A program made the translations under genes and the position numbers. The notes under the pieces are model-generated. The model was not told where the DNA came from and did not search any database. It saw only the letters and a list, made by a program, of their open reading frames with translations. From CAWIUB01 sp963839175 (lineage in GTDB: Bacteria; Actinomycetota; Actinomycetes; Mycobacteriales; Jatrophihabitantaceae), in NCBI GenBank assembly GCA_963839175.1, contig CAWIUB010000016.1, positions 62,001 through 126,000 of the forward strand: a stretch of DNA of 64,000 nucleotides. Direction: 5' to 3'. Shown piece by piece: positions 30,048-38,451 of the stretch (positions are counted from its first letter, which is position 1; every line of letters begins with the position of its first letter).

Positions 30048-32030
30048 CTATGCCACCTCGATGGTGACCGTGCTGCCGTAGCGGACCTGCCCCTGGTCGT
30101 TCTTGTCCTGGTCGCGGACTTGCACGCCGAAGGCGATGTCGAGACGCCCGCCGTAGACCTTCTTGACCCGCACGGTGAAGCCGGCCTGCTCGAGCAGTTG
30201 CCGAGCACGGTCCGCGGACAGCCCAACCACCGGCGGTAGGTCGACGTAGTGCGGGCCCTGGGACACCACGATCGTGACTGTGCCGAACTTTGTCAGCGAC
30301 GTGCCGGGCTGCGGATCCTGGCTTATCACCGATCCGGCTGGCACGGTGTCACTGACGCCCTGCGTGGCGTTCACCTTGAATCCGGCGTCGGTGAGTGCCT
30401 TGGCGGCCGTGTCCTGCGGTTTGTTGGTGACGTCAGGGACGGCGAGGATGGGTGGACCGGTCGAGATCAACAGCCGTACCGTGGCGCCGCGCGCGACCTG
30501 TGCCCCGGCCGCCGGATCGGTCCCGATCACCACGTCCTTGGCCACCGTGTCATTGGCCTGCGGCGTTGTGACGATGTGCGCGCCCGGGATGTTCGCCAGT
30601 GCCGCCTTGGCCGCATCAACCGAGGCGTTGTGCACGTCGGAAACGGTGAACCGTTCCTTGCCCGACGACACGACCAGAGTGACGGTCTTGTTGGGCAGCG
30701 CCTGCGCGCCGGCGTCCGGATCGGTGCGGATGGCGTCGTCCCGTGCGATCGTCTCGCTGAACTCACTGAGCACGTTCACGTGGTCGAAGCCGGCATTCTG
30801 CAGAGCGCGCAATGCGGTCGTTCGCGGCTCGCCCACGATGTTCGGAATGTGCTTGTAGCGGCCGGACGCGAACCACCAGCCGGCATACACCGACACGGCC
30901 CCGAGCAGCAGGACGAGCATCCAGCCGATCAGCAGGCGCCTGCGTCGCCGCGTCTTCACCGACGTCTGCTTGCGCCCTGGTGGGCTTGCCGAGACGGGCC
31001 CGGGCAGACGGGCGACAGGCTGCGCCACGGTGTCGTGGACGCGTGGCGTGGCACCGACCGGATCGGTCGTCCGGTTGAGGTGGTTGACGGCCGCCGCGCC
31101 GGGCCGTCCGGCTGGATACCCGACTCCGTTGGGCCGTGGCCGGGGCGGCACCGGGATCACCGGCAGGTTCAGCGCGGCCCGCACATTGTGCAGCTCCGCA
31201 AGGAACTGGCCGGCGTCGGCAGGCCGGCCGGCGGGGTCGTTGTCTGTCGCGCGGACGACCAGGTCGTCGAGCATCTCGGGCAGCCCGCGCGTGCGCGACG
31301 ACGGCGCGGGCACTCGGCTGTGCACGTGCTGGTAGGCCACCGCAATGGCCGATTCACCGGTGAACGGCGGCTGCCCGGTGAGCAGTTCGAACAGGACGAC
31401 GCCCGCGGAATAGACGTCAGAGCGCTGATCGGTGCCGCCACGGCTGACATGTTCGGGCGAACAGTACGCGACCGTGCCCATCATCAGCCCGGTTCGAGTG
31501 GCGCTCGCCTCCGCTTCGACGGCGCGGGCGAGACCGAAGTCGGCGACCTTCACCACGCCTTCATCGGACAGCAGGATGTTCTCCGGCTTGACGTCGCGGT
31601 GCACCAGCCCGGCCCGGTGCGCCACAGCCAAGGCCGCTAGCACCGGTTCCATGATTGACACCGCCTCGGCGGGGCTGAGCCGGCCGCGTTCGCGCAGCAG
31701 GTCGCGCAACGTACGGCCATTGACCAGTTCCATGACCAGGAACACCAGATGGCCAGCCGGGGTGTCCTGCGTTCCGTGGTCGTACACCGACACGGCGTTG
31801 ATGTGCGCCATGCGCGCCGCAGCCCGTGCCTCGCGGCCGAACCGGTCGCTGAAGGCGGGGTCGGCGGACAGTGCCCCGGACATCACCTTCACGGCGACGT
31901 GACGGTCCAGACGCATGTCGACGGCGCTGTACACCGTGGACATACCACCGCGCGCGATGCGCGTGTTGATCCGGTAGCGGCCGTCGAGGACGCGGCCAAC
32001 CAGCGGATCCGCCGCCTGCGCCGTGTTCAC
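30048..32030 (-). CDS. pknL: PASTA-domain serine/threonine protein kinase PknL
   Basis: A 660-residue transmembrane kinase, GTG start. Kinase domain residues about 17-280: GGMSTVYSAVD, VAVKVM (catalytic Lys), HRDVKPENILL, VADFGLARAV, and GTVAYCSPEHVS. A Pro-rich juxtamembrane region follows, with a helix LLIGWMLVLLLGAVSVYAGW near 360-380. Four extracellular PASTA repeats cover about 390-660. PASTA kinases sense muropeptides or lipid II and adjust division and envelope synthesis. In mycobacteria PknL phosphorylates the DNA-binding Rv2175c; a homologue lies about 1 kb away here (33030). Confidence 0.94.
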   Translation of the reverse strand: MNTAQAADPLVGRVLDGRYRINTRIARGGMSTVYSAVDMRLDRHVAVKVMSGALSADPAFSDRFGREARAAARMAHINAVSVYDHGTQDTPAGHLVFLVMELVNGRTLRDLLRERGRLSPAEAVSIMEPVLAALAVAHRAGLVHRDVKPENILLSDEGVVKVADFGLARAVEAEASATRTGLMMGTVAYCSPEHVSRGGTDQRSDVYSAGVVLFELLTGQPPFTGESAIAVAYQHVHSRVPAPSSRTRGLPEMLDDLVVRATDNDPAGRPADAGQFLAELHNVRAALNLPVIPVPPRPRPNGVGYPAGRPGAAAVNHLNRTTDPVGATPRVHDTVAQPVARLPGPVSASPPGRKQTSVKTRRRRRLLIGWMLVLLLGAVSVYAGWWFASGRYKHIPNIVGEPRTTALRALQNAGFDHVNVLSEFSETIARDDAIRTDPDAGAQALPNKTVTLVVSSGKERFTVSDVHNASVDAAKAALANIPGAHIVTTPQANDTVAKDVVIGTDPAAGAQVARGATVRLLISTGPPILAVPDVTNKPQDTAAKALTDAGFKVNATQGVSDTVPAGSVISQDPQPGTSLTKFGTVTIVVSQGPHYVDLPPVVGLSADRARQLLEQAGFTVRVKKVYGGRLDIAFGVQVRDQDKNDQGQVRYGSTVTIEVA

Positions 32031-32036
32031 ATCGGG

Positions 32037-32042
32037 ATTCTA
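32037..32042 (-). promoter_or_regulatory. -10 box of a leaderless promoter for pknL
   Basis: TAGAAT on the minus strand ends six bases before GTG 32030. Confidence 0.5.
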
Positions 32043-32106
32043 AAGGTCGCGCCCGGTGGCTGGGGTCGCGACACAGTGCCGCCAGTGCGCGTGTGTGACG
32101 GCCACG

Positions 32107-32112
32107 TACGCT
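32107..32112 (+). promoter_or_regulatory. -10 box of a leaderless promoter for the 32121 gene
   Basis: TACGCT ends eight bases before GTG 32121. It is divergent from the pknL promoter 65 bases away. Confidence 0.5.
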
Positions 32113-32120
32113 GCGTAGCC

Positions 32121-32969
32121 GTGCCAAATGAGGACAGCCCGGGCGGCGTCCGCACCTCGGGCGGGCACGCCGAGCTGCTGGCCGACGCCGATCGCCCGGG
32201 CGGGTGGCTGCTGATGCTCGACCGGATCCGGCAGTCGTACGTCGACCTGGAGGATCCGACGTATCTGGACTTCGAGTACATGCGCCGGCTCGTCGACGTC
32301 CTCGACGCCCTGCCCCGGGGACCGCTTGCAGTGACCCACATCGGCGGAGGCGCCTGCACCCTGGCCCGTTACATCGCCGTGGCCCGGCCCGGCTCGCCGC
32401 AGATCGTCTTCGAGCCTAACGCGGAGCTGACCGCATTCGTCCGGGCCAAGTTGCCGCTGCCGCGGGGCGCCCGGGTGCGCATCCGGTCGCTGGACGGCCG
32501 GGCGGGCATTTGCGCGATGAACGAATCGAGCGCGGACGTGATCGTGCTCGACGCCTTCCACGGCGGGCGGGTGCCGGCGGAGCTCGGGACCGTCGAGTTC
32601 CTGACGGATGCGGCCCGGGTGCTGCGCCACGACGGCGTGCTGTTGGCCAATATCGCCGACGGGCCACCGTTGACGTACGCCCGCCGGATGGTGGCGACGC
32701 TGCGCGAAGTGCTGCCGAACGTGCTGATGATGACCGACGCGTCCGTGGCCCGCTATCGGAGGTACGGGAACATCGAGCTCGCCGCCGCGCGCACCGCGTT
32801 GCCGGCCCAGGCCGTCTCCCGCGCTGCGGCGGGTGGCATGTTCCCGGTTCGGGTGCTGACTGGCCCGTCGTTGCAGCGCTTCGTCGCGCAGGCTCGTCCG
32901 CTGACGGATGCCGATTCGATGCGCTCGACGCCGCCCCCCGAGGGAAGCTGGCGGGTCAGCACGCGGTGA
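32121..32969 (+). CDS. Spermidine synthase-like SAM-dependent protein
   Basis: A 282-residue Rossmann-fold protein starting at GTG 32121. It has the layout of spermine/spermidine synthase relatives: QSYVDLEDPTYLDFEYMRRL, the nucleotide loop VTHIGGGACTLARYIAV, an acidic residue at IVFEPNAELTAFVR, DVIVLDAFHGGRVPAELGT, and LLANIADGPPL. Actinobacteria often carry such proteins without true polyamine synthesis; they may methylate or be non-catalytic. I therefore call only the family. Leaderless promoter at 32107. Confidence 0.82.
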   Translation: MPNEDSPGGVRTSGGHAELLADADRPGGWLLMLDRIRQSYVDLEDPTYLDFEYMRRLVDVLDALPRGPLAVTHIGGGACTLARYIAVARPGSPQIVFEPNAELTAFVRAKLPLPRGARVRIRSLDGRAGICAMNESSADVIVLDAFHGGRVPAELGTVEFLTDAARVLRHDGVLLANIADGPPLTYARRMVATLREVLPNVLMMTDASVARYRRYGNIELAAARTALPAQAVSRAAAGGMFPVRVLTGPSLQRFVAQARPLTDADSMRSTPPPEGSWRVSTR

Positions 32970-33029
32970 ACGACCGTGACGGGGACGGTGCTCGCGCATC
33001 CTTGCTGACCGGCGTGGCAGGCTTGCCGC

Positions 33030-33371
33030 ATGCCAGCCGACAAGCCGCCGGCGCTGACTGTGCCCGAGGTCGCCGAGGAGCTCGGCGTTACCGTCAATCG
33101 GGTCCATCAATACTTGCGCGACGGCCAGTTGCTGGCCTTACGCGACGACGACGATGTCCGGTGGGTGCCGGCATCGCTGTTACGCGACGGCGCGATCGTG
33201 AAGGGACTTCCGGGTGTGATCACCCTGCTGCGCGACGCCCGCTTCACCGACGAGGAAATCCTGGACTGGCTCCAGCGCCCGGACGACTCGCTGCCCGGCA
33301 CGCCGATCGAGGCGCTACGCGAGAACCGGGGCACCGAGGTCAAACGCCGCGCCCAGGTCGCCGGTTACTGA
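33030..33371 (+). CDS. Rv2175c-type winged-helix DNA-binding protein
   Basis: A 113-residue protein. Residues 10-60 form a MerR/excisionase-like helix-turn-helix (LTVPEVAEELGVTVNRVHQY, then LRDGQLLALRDDDDVRWVPA). The C-terminal half (LPGVITLLRDARFTDEEILD) is the Rv2175c-family domain. In M. tuberculosis the homologue binds DNA and is phosphorylated by PknL, which lowers binding. The gene order PknL then Rv2175c is kept here, with the spermidine-synthase-like gene between. It is close upstream of crtYc, so it might share a transcript with the carotenoid cyclase genes. Confidence 0.88.
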   Translation: MPADKPPALTVPEVAEELGVTVNRVHQYLRDGQLLALRDDDDVRWVPASLLRDGAIVKGLPGVITLLRDARFTDEEILDWLQRPDDSLPGTPIEALRENRGTEVKRRAQVAGY

Positions 33372-33374
33372 TCG

Positions 33375-33707
33375 ATGTCGCATCTGCTCTACCTGGCGCT
33401 GCTCGCCGGGTGCCTGCTCGGCACTGCTCCACTCGAGATCGTCCTGCGTACCCGGGTGTACGCGCGGTGGCGGAGACTGCTGCTCGCACTCGCTCCGACT
33501 GTGGTGCCGTTCACGGCGTGGGACGCCTACGCCATCGACCACGGCCAGTGGAGCTACGACGGGCACTGGCTGACCGGCATCCAACTGCCCGGCCGTCTGC
33601 CGGTCGAGGAGCTGCTGTTCTTCCTCGTCGTTCCCACTTGTGCGGTGCTGACCCTCGAGGCCGTTCGCTGCCGCCGCCCGGACTGGACGATCGGCGACGA
33701 GCTATGA
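33375..33707 (+). CDS. crtYc: Lycopene cyclase, small membrane subunit (CrtYc type)
   Basis: A 110-residue protein with three hydrophobic helices: LLYLALLAGCLLGTAPLEIV, LLALAPTVVPFTAWD, and PVEELLFFLVVPTCAVLTLE. The motifs WDAYAIDHGQWSYD and LPGRLPVEELLFF are diagnostic of the heterodimeric lycopene cyclase fold, with PxEE as the active-site region. It needs the partner encoded by the next gene, which starts in its stop codon (ATGA). The pair cyclises the ends of lycopene. Whether the product ring is beta or epsilon cannot be decided. Confidence 0.92.
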   Translation: MSHLLYLALLAGCLLGTAPLEIVLRTRVYARWRRLLLALAPTVVPFTAWDAYAIDHGQWSYDGHWLTGIQLPGRLPVEELLFFLVVPTCAVLTLEAVRCRRPDWTIGDEL

Positions 33708-34021
33708 CCTACACGGTTCTTGCGCTGGTGGCAGTCGTCGTCGCGGCCGCTGTCGATTACCTCGTGCTGGGGACGAATCTGCTGCGACGCAAGGCCTTCT
33801 GGGCGTCGTACGCGATCGTGCTGTTCTTTCAGCTCGTCGTCAACGGCGTGCTCGCCGGCGTGCCGGTGGTGCGTTACGACCCATCCGCGATCGTCGGTAC
33901 TCGGGTTATGTACGCACCGGTCGAGGATCTGCTGTTCGGATTCGCGATGGTGCTGATCACCTTGTCGATGTGGGTGTTTCTCGGCCGGCGGGGTATCGGT
34001 GTCGTGCCCGCCGGGCGCTGA
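33704..34021 (+). CDS. crtYd: Lycopene cyclase, second membrane subunit (CrtYd type)
   Basis: A 105-residue partner of CrtYc with three helices: YTVLALVAVVVAAAVDYLVL, SYAIVLFFQLVVNGVLAGVP, and LLFGFAMVLITLSMWVFLG. The motif RVMYAPVEDLLFGF is the PxED equivalent of the cyclase active site. It overlaps crtYc by four bases, and its last 65 bases overlap the 3' end of crtB on the other strand. So the two carotenoid transcription units are convergent with shared coding sequence. Confidence 0.92.
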   Translation: MTYTVLALVAVVVAAAVDYLVLGTNLLRRKAFWASYAIVLFFQLVVNGVLAGVPVVRYDPSAIVGTRVMYAPVEDLLFGFAMVLITLSMWVFLGRRGIGVVPAGR

Positions 34022-34928
34022 GGAAACCCCGGGAGCCCAGGATCAGGCGGCGCGAGGTGGCGACCGTTATGCGTGATCCGAACACGTCGTACTGCCGACG
34101 CTCGACAGCGTCGAGGATTCCGCCGTACAACGTGGCCGCGGTACGCAGGCAGTCCCGCGATGTCGGATGCACCAGCTCGACCCCGGGCGTGGCTCGTCGG
34201 TAGTACGTGCGGGCGCGTTCGATCTCGTGCGCCAGCAACCGGCGGATCGGCTCATCCACTCGTCGGCGCTGCAGTCGTTCCTGGTCGACACCGAACGTGC
34301 GCAACGACTCCTGCGGCAGGTAGATGCGGCCGCGGCGCAGGTCCTCGCCGACGTCCCGGATGAAGTTGGTCAGCTGGAAGGCGAAGCCGAGGTCGGTCGC
34401 GTGGGGCTCGAGTGCCGCCCAGGGCATGCCCGGGTCGCCGCGGCCGAGGATCGGCAGCATCTGCAGGCCGATCACCGCTGCCGACCCCCACATGTAGCGC
34501 CGCAGATCCTCGAACGTCTGGTATTCCGTCACGGTGAGGTCGGCGCGCATCGAGTCGAGGAAGCTCACGAAGTAACCTGCGGGCAGTCGCCACCGTCGGG
34601 CAGTGTCGACGACCGCAGCCGCAACGGCGTCCGAGGACCGTCCGCGTTCCAGGTCTGCGATGAACGCCTTGCTCCATCGGGTGAATCGCGCGACGCGTGC
34701 CTCGCTGGGCAGCTGTGGATCTAGCTCGTCCACAATGTCGTCGGCGTGCCGCGCGAGTCCGTACAGGGCGTGGACGAAGGGCCGCTTGGCGGGGGGAAGC
34801 AGCAGCGTCGCCAGGTAGTAGGTGCGGCCGTGCCGGGCGTTGAGGCGCCGGCAGATGGTGTAGCTCAACCGCAGCTTCGGATCGACGATGCCGGCAGCGT
34901 CTAGCTCGCCGCGCCCGCCGATTGCCAT
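33957..34928 (-). CDS. crtB: Phytoene synthase
   Basis: About 323 residues from ATG 34928; GTG 34934 just after the crtI stop is an alternative. Squalene/phytoene synthase family: SYTICRRLNARHGRTYYLAT, the first Asp motif HADDIVDEL, DSMRADLTVTEYQTFEDLRRY, the second Asp motif NFIRDVGEDLRRGRIYLPQE, and R-x-YY at RARTYYRRA. It joins two geranylgeranyl diphosphates into phytoene at the membrane. It is downstream of crtI and crtE in one operon. Its 3' end overlaps crtYd by 65 bases. Confidence 0.93.
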   Translation of the reverse strand: MAIGGRGELDAAGIVDPKLRLSYTICRRLNARHGRTYYLATLLLPPAKRPFVHALYGLARHADDIVDELDPQLPSEARVARFTRWSKAFIADLERGRSSDAVAAAVVDTARRWRLPAGYFVSFLDSMRADLTVTEYQTFEDLRRYMWGSAAVIGLQMLPILGRGDPGMPWAALEPHATDLGFAFQLTNFIRDVGEDLRRGRIYLPQESLRTFGVDQERLQRRRVDEPIRRLLAHEIERARTYYRRATPGVELVHPTSRDCLRTAATLYGGILDAVERRQYDVFGSRITVATSRRLILGSRGFLSARRARHRYPAGRETPTSTR

Positions 34929-34938
34929 CAGCACATCA

Positions 34939-36429
34939 TTACCGACGCGGTTCGCCGACAATGCGCTGCGCGGCCAGCCGTCCCGAGATCAACACCATCG
35001 GGACGCCCAGTCCGGGCTGCACGTTCGCCCCGCAGAACACCAGGTTCTCGATCTGCTTGTCGAGCGTCGGCAACCGAAACGGACCAGTCTGGCCGAACGC
35101 GTGGGCTGCGGCGAACGGCGTACCCGCGGCCAGGCCGGCTCGAGCCCAGTCGGCCGGGGTCACGAGGTGCGAGACCTCGATGCCGTCCGCGAATCCCTCG
35201 TAGCCGCGGGCCTCGAGCGTTGACAGCATGTGGTCGCGGTAGCCTTCGGCCGTCCGGTCCCAGTCGATCGGCGTGGCATGGTCGAGGTTCGGCGCCGGGA
35301 AGAGCGCGTAGTAGGTCTGCCGTCGCCCAGGCGCCAACGACGGGTCGGTCCGCGTCGGGTTCGTCAGCAGGACCGAGGGGTCGCTCATCGTCTCGCCTCG
35401 CTGGATGATCTGCTCGAACGTCGGCTCCCACGCCCGCCCGAAGGAGATCGTGTGGTGCGCAGAATCCTGGTATACGGCACGGGATCCCGCGTGCAGCACC
35501 ACGCACGACGGGGAATAGCGGACCCGCCGCTTCGGAGTGAGCCGCCCGGGCAGCAGCTCCCGATACGCCGTTGGTGCATCGACATTCACCACGACGGCGT
35601 CCGCAGCGATTCGTTCCCCCTGCCGAGTGAGCACCGCGCGAGCCCGCTTGCCGACGATCTCGATTCCGGTGACGTCCGTGTCGTAGCACAGCTGCACGCC
35701 GTGCTTGGCTGCGGCGCCTGCTAACGCCTTAGCCACGGCATGCACGCCACCGGCCGGGAAATACACGCCGCGGACACAGTCGAGGTAACTGATCACCGCG
35801 TACAGCGCTAGCGCGTCGGAGGGGGCGCGCCCGGCGTACATGGCCTGGAATGAGAATATCCGCTGCAGCCGCTCGTCCCGGACGAACGAGGCGATCTTCG
35901 GCGCGAGCCGTTGCAACGCGCCGAGCCGGAGCAGATCGAGCATCGGTCCGCCGAGCAGGCTCAACGGCGTATCCAGGTTCTGGCCGATGAAGTGCGGCAT
36001 CTCGACGCGATACAGGGCGCGCACATAGTCGACGAAGCGCAGGTACCCGGCAGCGTCGCCTGCCCCGCAGGCGGCCCGAATCGTGGCCTCCATCGCGTCG
36101 ACGTCGGTATGTACGTCGATTGTCGAGCCGTCGGCGAAGCGGGCCCGGTACGCCGGGTCCAGGCGATGGAGGGTGATCCAGTGGCCAAGCGATTCGCCAA
36201 CGGCACGGAGCGTTTCCGCCACGAGCTCGGGCATGGTCAGGACCGTCGGCCCGGTGTCGAACGTGTAACCCGAGTCGGTGATGACACCGGCCCGTCCGCC
36301 GGGGATGGCAGCCCGTTCGAGCACGGTTATCCGACGGCCCGCGCCGGCCAGATGCAAGGCGGCGGACAGGCCGCCCAGGCCCGCACCGATCACCACCACG
36401 GAGTCGGTGCGGCCGGGCACGCATCTCAC
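34939..36429 (-). CDS. crtI: Phytoene desaturase
   Basis: A 496-residue flavoprotein. GTG 36429 overlaps the crtE stop (GTGA) and gives the right N-terminus. FAD-binding loop VVVIGAGLGGLSAALHLAGA, LERAAIPGGRAGVITDSGYT, DTGPTVLTMPELV; C-terminal signature NLVFCGANVQPGLGVPMVL. It introduces four double bonds into phytoene to make lycopene. Together with CrtE, CrtB and CrtYc/Yd the window encodes a path from isoprenyl diphosphates to a cyclised carotene. No hydroxylase, ketolase or glycosyltransferase for carotenoids is seen. Confidence 0.95.
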   Translation of the reverse strand: MRCVPGRTDSVVVIGAGLGGLSAALHLAGAGRRITVLERAAIPGGRAGVITDSGYTFDTGPTVLTMPELVAETLRAVGESLGHWITLHRLDPAYRARFADGSTIDVHTDVDAMEATIRAACGAGDAAGYLRFVDYVRALYRVEMPHFIGQNLDTPLSLLGGPMLDLLRLGALQRLAPKIASFVRDERLQRIFSFQAMYAGRAPSDALALYAVISYLDCVRGVYFPAGGVHAVAKALAGAAAKHGVQLCYDTDVTGIEIVGKRARAVLTRQGERIAADAVVVNVDAPTAYRELLPGRLTPKRRVRYSPSCVVLHAGSRAVYQDSAHHTISFGRAWEPTFEQIIQRGETMSDPSVLLTNPTRTDPSLAPGRRQTYYALFPAPNLDHATPIDWDRTAEGYRDHMLSTLEARGYEGFADGIEVSHLVTPADWARAGLAAGTPFAAAHAFGQTGPFRLPTLDKQIENLVFCGANVQPGLGVPMVLISGRLAAQRIVGEPRR

Positions 36430-37502
36430 GTCTGGCGCTCCGCCGCGGCAACCGCCAACCCATCGAGCACGTCGCGGACGTCGACGCGGATCGCCGGCGA
36501 TGCGAGAGCGGCGCGGGCCCGCGCGGTGCATGTGGCGATGCGTGACTCGACATCCGCCACCGCGCCGGTGTCGACGATCAGCTGACGCAGTGCCGCGAGC
36601 CCCGCGTCGTCGAGGTCGCGATCACCGAGCCGCCGCCGGATCAGGCCGGCCTGGGTGTGATCGGCGCGCTGCATAGTGATGGCGATCAGCAGGGTGCGCT
36701 TGCCTTCGCGGAGGTCGTCGCCGGCCGGCTTGCCGGTGCGGCCGGGATCCCCGAAGACGCCGAGCAGGTCGTCGCGCAACTGGAACGCCTCGCCGAGCGG
36801 CAGCCCGTAGGCACTCAGTGCCGCCGTGAGCTCGTCCGACGCGCCGCCGATGGCTGCCCCGAACAGCAAGGGCCCTTCGATCGTGTACTTGCTGGTCTTG
36901 TATTCGATCACGCGCAGGGCGTCGTCCGCGGAGAAGCCGCCCCGCGCCTGGACCAGCACGTCCAGGTACTGACCGGCCATCACCTGCTCGCGCATGTCGT
37001 CGTACACCCCTCGCGCGCGCCGCTCGGCAGGCGGTTCGAGGCCGGCGTTCGCGAACAGCCGGTCCGCCCAGCTCAGCAGCAGGTCGCCGAGCACGATGGC
37101 GGCAGACCGTCCGAATGCCTCGCGCTGCCCGGTGAAGTCGCGGGCTCTGTGCAACTGCTCGAACACGGTGTAGGCCGACGGACGGCCGCGTCGGGTAGCA
37201 GACGAATCCATGACGTCGTCGTGCACGAGAGCGCACGCGTGCAGCAGCTCGAGGCTTGCCGCCGCGGTCACCATCGCCTCGTCGTCCGCATCCTGCGGAG
37301 CGGCGGTTTGCCAGGCCAAATAGGCAAAGATCGGCCGTAGTCGCTTCCCGCCGGCGAGCACGCAGGTGTGCGCGGCGCGCACGAGCGGATCGAGGTCGGC
37401 ACCGAGCAGAGCCAGCACCCTGGCGCGATCGTCGAGGAACTCGACGAGGAGCGATTCGACCCTTTTGATGACGCCAGCCGGCGACGTGTCGGCCTCGGTC
37501 AC
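36426..37502 (-). CDS. crtE: Geranylgeranyl diphosphate synthase
   Basis: A 358-residue polyprenyl synthase starting at GTG 37502, eight bases after a TAGTGT -10 box. GGKRLRPIFAYLAW, the first Asp-rich motif ALVHDDVMDSSATRRGRPS, and the second Asp-rich motif FQLRDDLLGVFGDPGRTGKP. The DDxxD layout is that of the bacterial enzymes making C15 to C20 chains; place in the crt operon argues for the C20 product. The upstream in-frame region to 38858 is only the shadow of metF. It occupies the place of idsA2 in the mycobacterial order. Confidence 0.92.
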   Translation of the reverse strand: MTEADTSPAGVIKRVESLLVEFLDDRARVLALLGADLDPLVRAAHTCVLAGGKRLRPIFAYLAWQTAAPQDADDEAMVTAAASLELLHACALVHDDVMDSSATRRGRPSAYTVFEQLHRARDFTGQREAFGRSAAIVLGDLLLSWADRLFANAGLEPPAERRARGVYDDMREQVMAGQYLDVLVQARGGFSADDALRVIEYKTSKYTIEGPLLFGAAIGGASDELTAALSAYGLPLGEAFQLRDDLLGVFGDPGRTGKPAGDDLREGKRTLLIAITMQRADHTQAGLIRRRLGDRDLDDAGLAALRQLIVDTGAVADVESRIATCTARARAALASPAIRVDVRDVLDGLAVAAAERQT

Positions 37503-37510
37503 GTCGTCGA

Positions 37511-37520
37511 ACACTACGCT
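37511..37520. promoter_or_regulatory. Overlapping divergent -10 boxes for crtE and the MTHFR gene
   Basis: On the plus strand TACGCT (37515-37520) ends six bases before ATG 37527. On the minus strand TAGTGT (37516-37511) ends eight bases before GTG 37502. The two boxes share the central TA pair. The whole region between start codons is 24 bases, so both transcripts are predicted to be leaderless and to exclude each other. Confidence 0.6.
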
Positions 37521-37526
37521 GGACGG

Positions 37527-38411
37527 ATGCCGCGTTCGGTTCGTCATGCCCTTGCCACGGGAGAACCCACCTTCTCGTTCGAATTCATGCCGCCCAAGAC
37601 GGATGAAGACGCGCGTCTGCTGTGGCAGACCATTCGCCAACTCGAACCGCTGCGCCCGTCGTTCGTTTCGGTGACCTATGGCGCCGGAGGCTCGACGCGC
37701 GACCGCACCATCGAGATCACCGAACACATCGCGGCCGACACGACGCTGCTGCCGGTTGCTCACCTGACGGCCGTCAACCACTCGGTCGCCGAACTTCGCT
37801 CCATCGTGGGTCGGCTCGCCGACGCTGGCGTGCGTAACATGCTCGCGCTGCGAGGAGACCCGCCGGGCGACCCGATGGGGGAGTGGGTAGCGCATCCCGA
37901 AGGGCTCAACTACGCCTCGGAGCTGGTCGAGCTGTTGCGCGCCCACGGCGATTTCTGCGTCGGGGTTGCCGCGTTCCCGTACCGGCATCCGCGTTCGCCC
38001 GACGTCGAGTCGGATACCGCGCAGTTCGTGCGCAAGTGCCGGGCGGGTGCTGACTACGCGATTACCCAGATGTTCTTCGACGTGGACATCTACCTGCGGC
38101 TGCGCGACCGGGTGGTGGCGGCGGGGTGCTCGACGCCGATAATTGCCGGCATCATGCCGGTGACGTCGATGCGCACGATCGAGCGTTCCGGGCAGTTCTC
38201 CGGCGCCCCCTTTCCCGAGGATCTCGGCGCCAAGTTCGCGGCGCTGGCCGGCGATCCTAAGGCGGTGCGCGCGCAGGGCATCGAGGAGGCGTCGCGGTTG
38301 GTCGAGCGATTGCTCGCGGAGGGTGTGCCGGGCATCCATTTCTACACGCTGAACCGATCCAGCGCGACGCGCGAAGTCTGGCACAACCTGCAGCTGTCCG
38401 TCCGGCTGTAA
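37527..38411 (+). CDS. metF: 5,10-methylenetetrahydrofolate reductase
   Basis: A 294-residue TIM-barrel enzyme: FSFEFMPPKTDEDARLLWQT (catalytic Glu), PSFVSVTYGAGGSTRDRTIE, PVAHLTAVNHS, NMLALRGDPPGDP, AAFPYRHPRS, and GADYAITQMFFDVDIYLRLR. It reduces methylene-THF to methyl-THF, the methyl donor for methionine synthesis. In M. tuberculosis the homologue Rv2172c has this activity and lies beside idsA2, as here beside crtE. The classical MetF uses FAD and NADH; I assume the same. Confidence 0.92.
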   Translation: MPRSVRHALATGEPTFSFEFMPPKTDEDARLLWQTIRQLEPLRPSFVSVTYGAGGSTRDRTIEITEHIAADTTLLPVAHLTAVNHSVAELRSIVGRLADAGVRNMLALRGDPPGDPMGEWVAHPEGLNYASELVELLRAHGDFCVGVAAFPYRHPRSPDVESDTAQFVRKCRAGADYAITQMFFDVDIYLRLRDRVVAAGCSTPIIAGIMPVTSMRTIERSGQFSGAPFPEDLGAKFAALAGDPKAVRAQGIEEASRLVERLLAEGVPGIHFYTLNRSSATREVWHNLQLSVRL

Positions 38412-38451
38412 CGGGTGATTGCCTGGGCGCCGGCGACAGCTGAGCGTCGTA

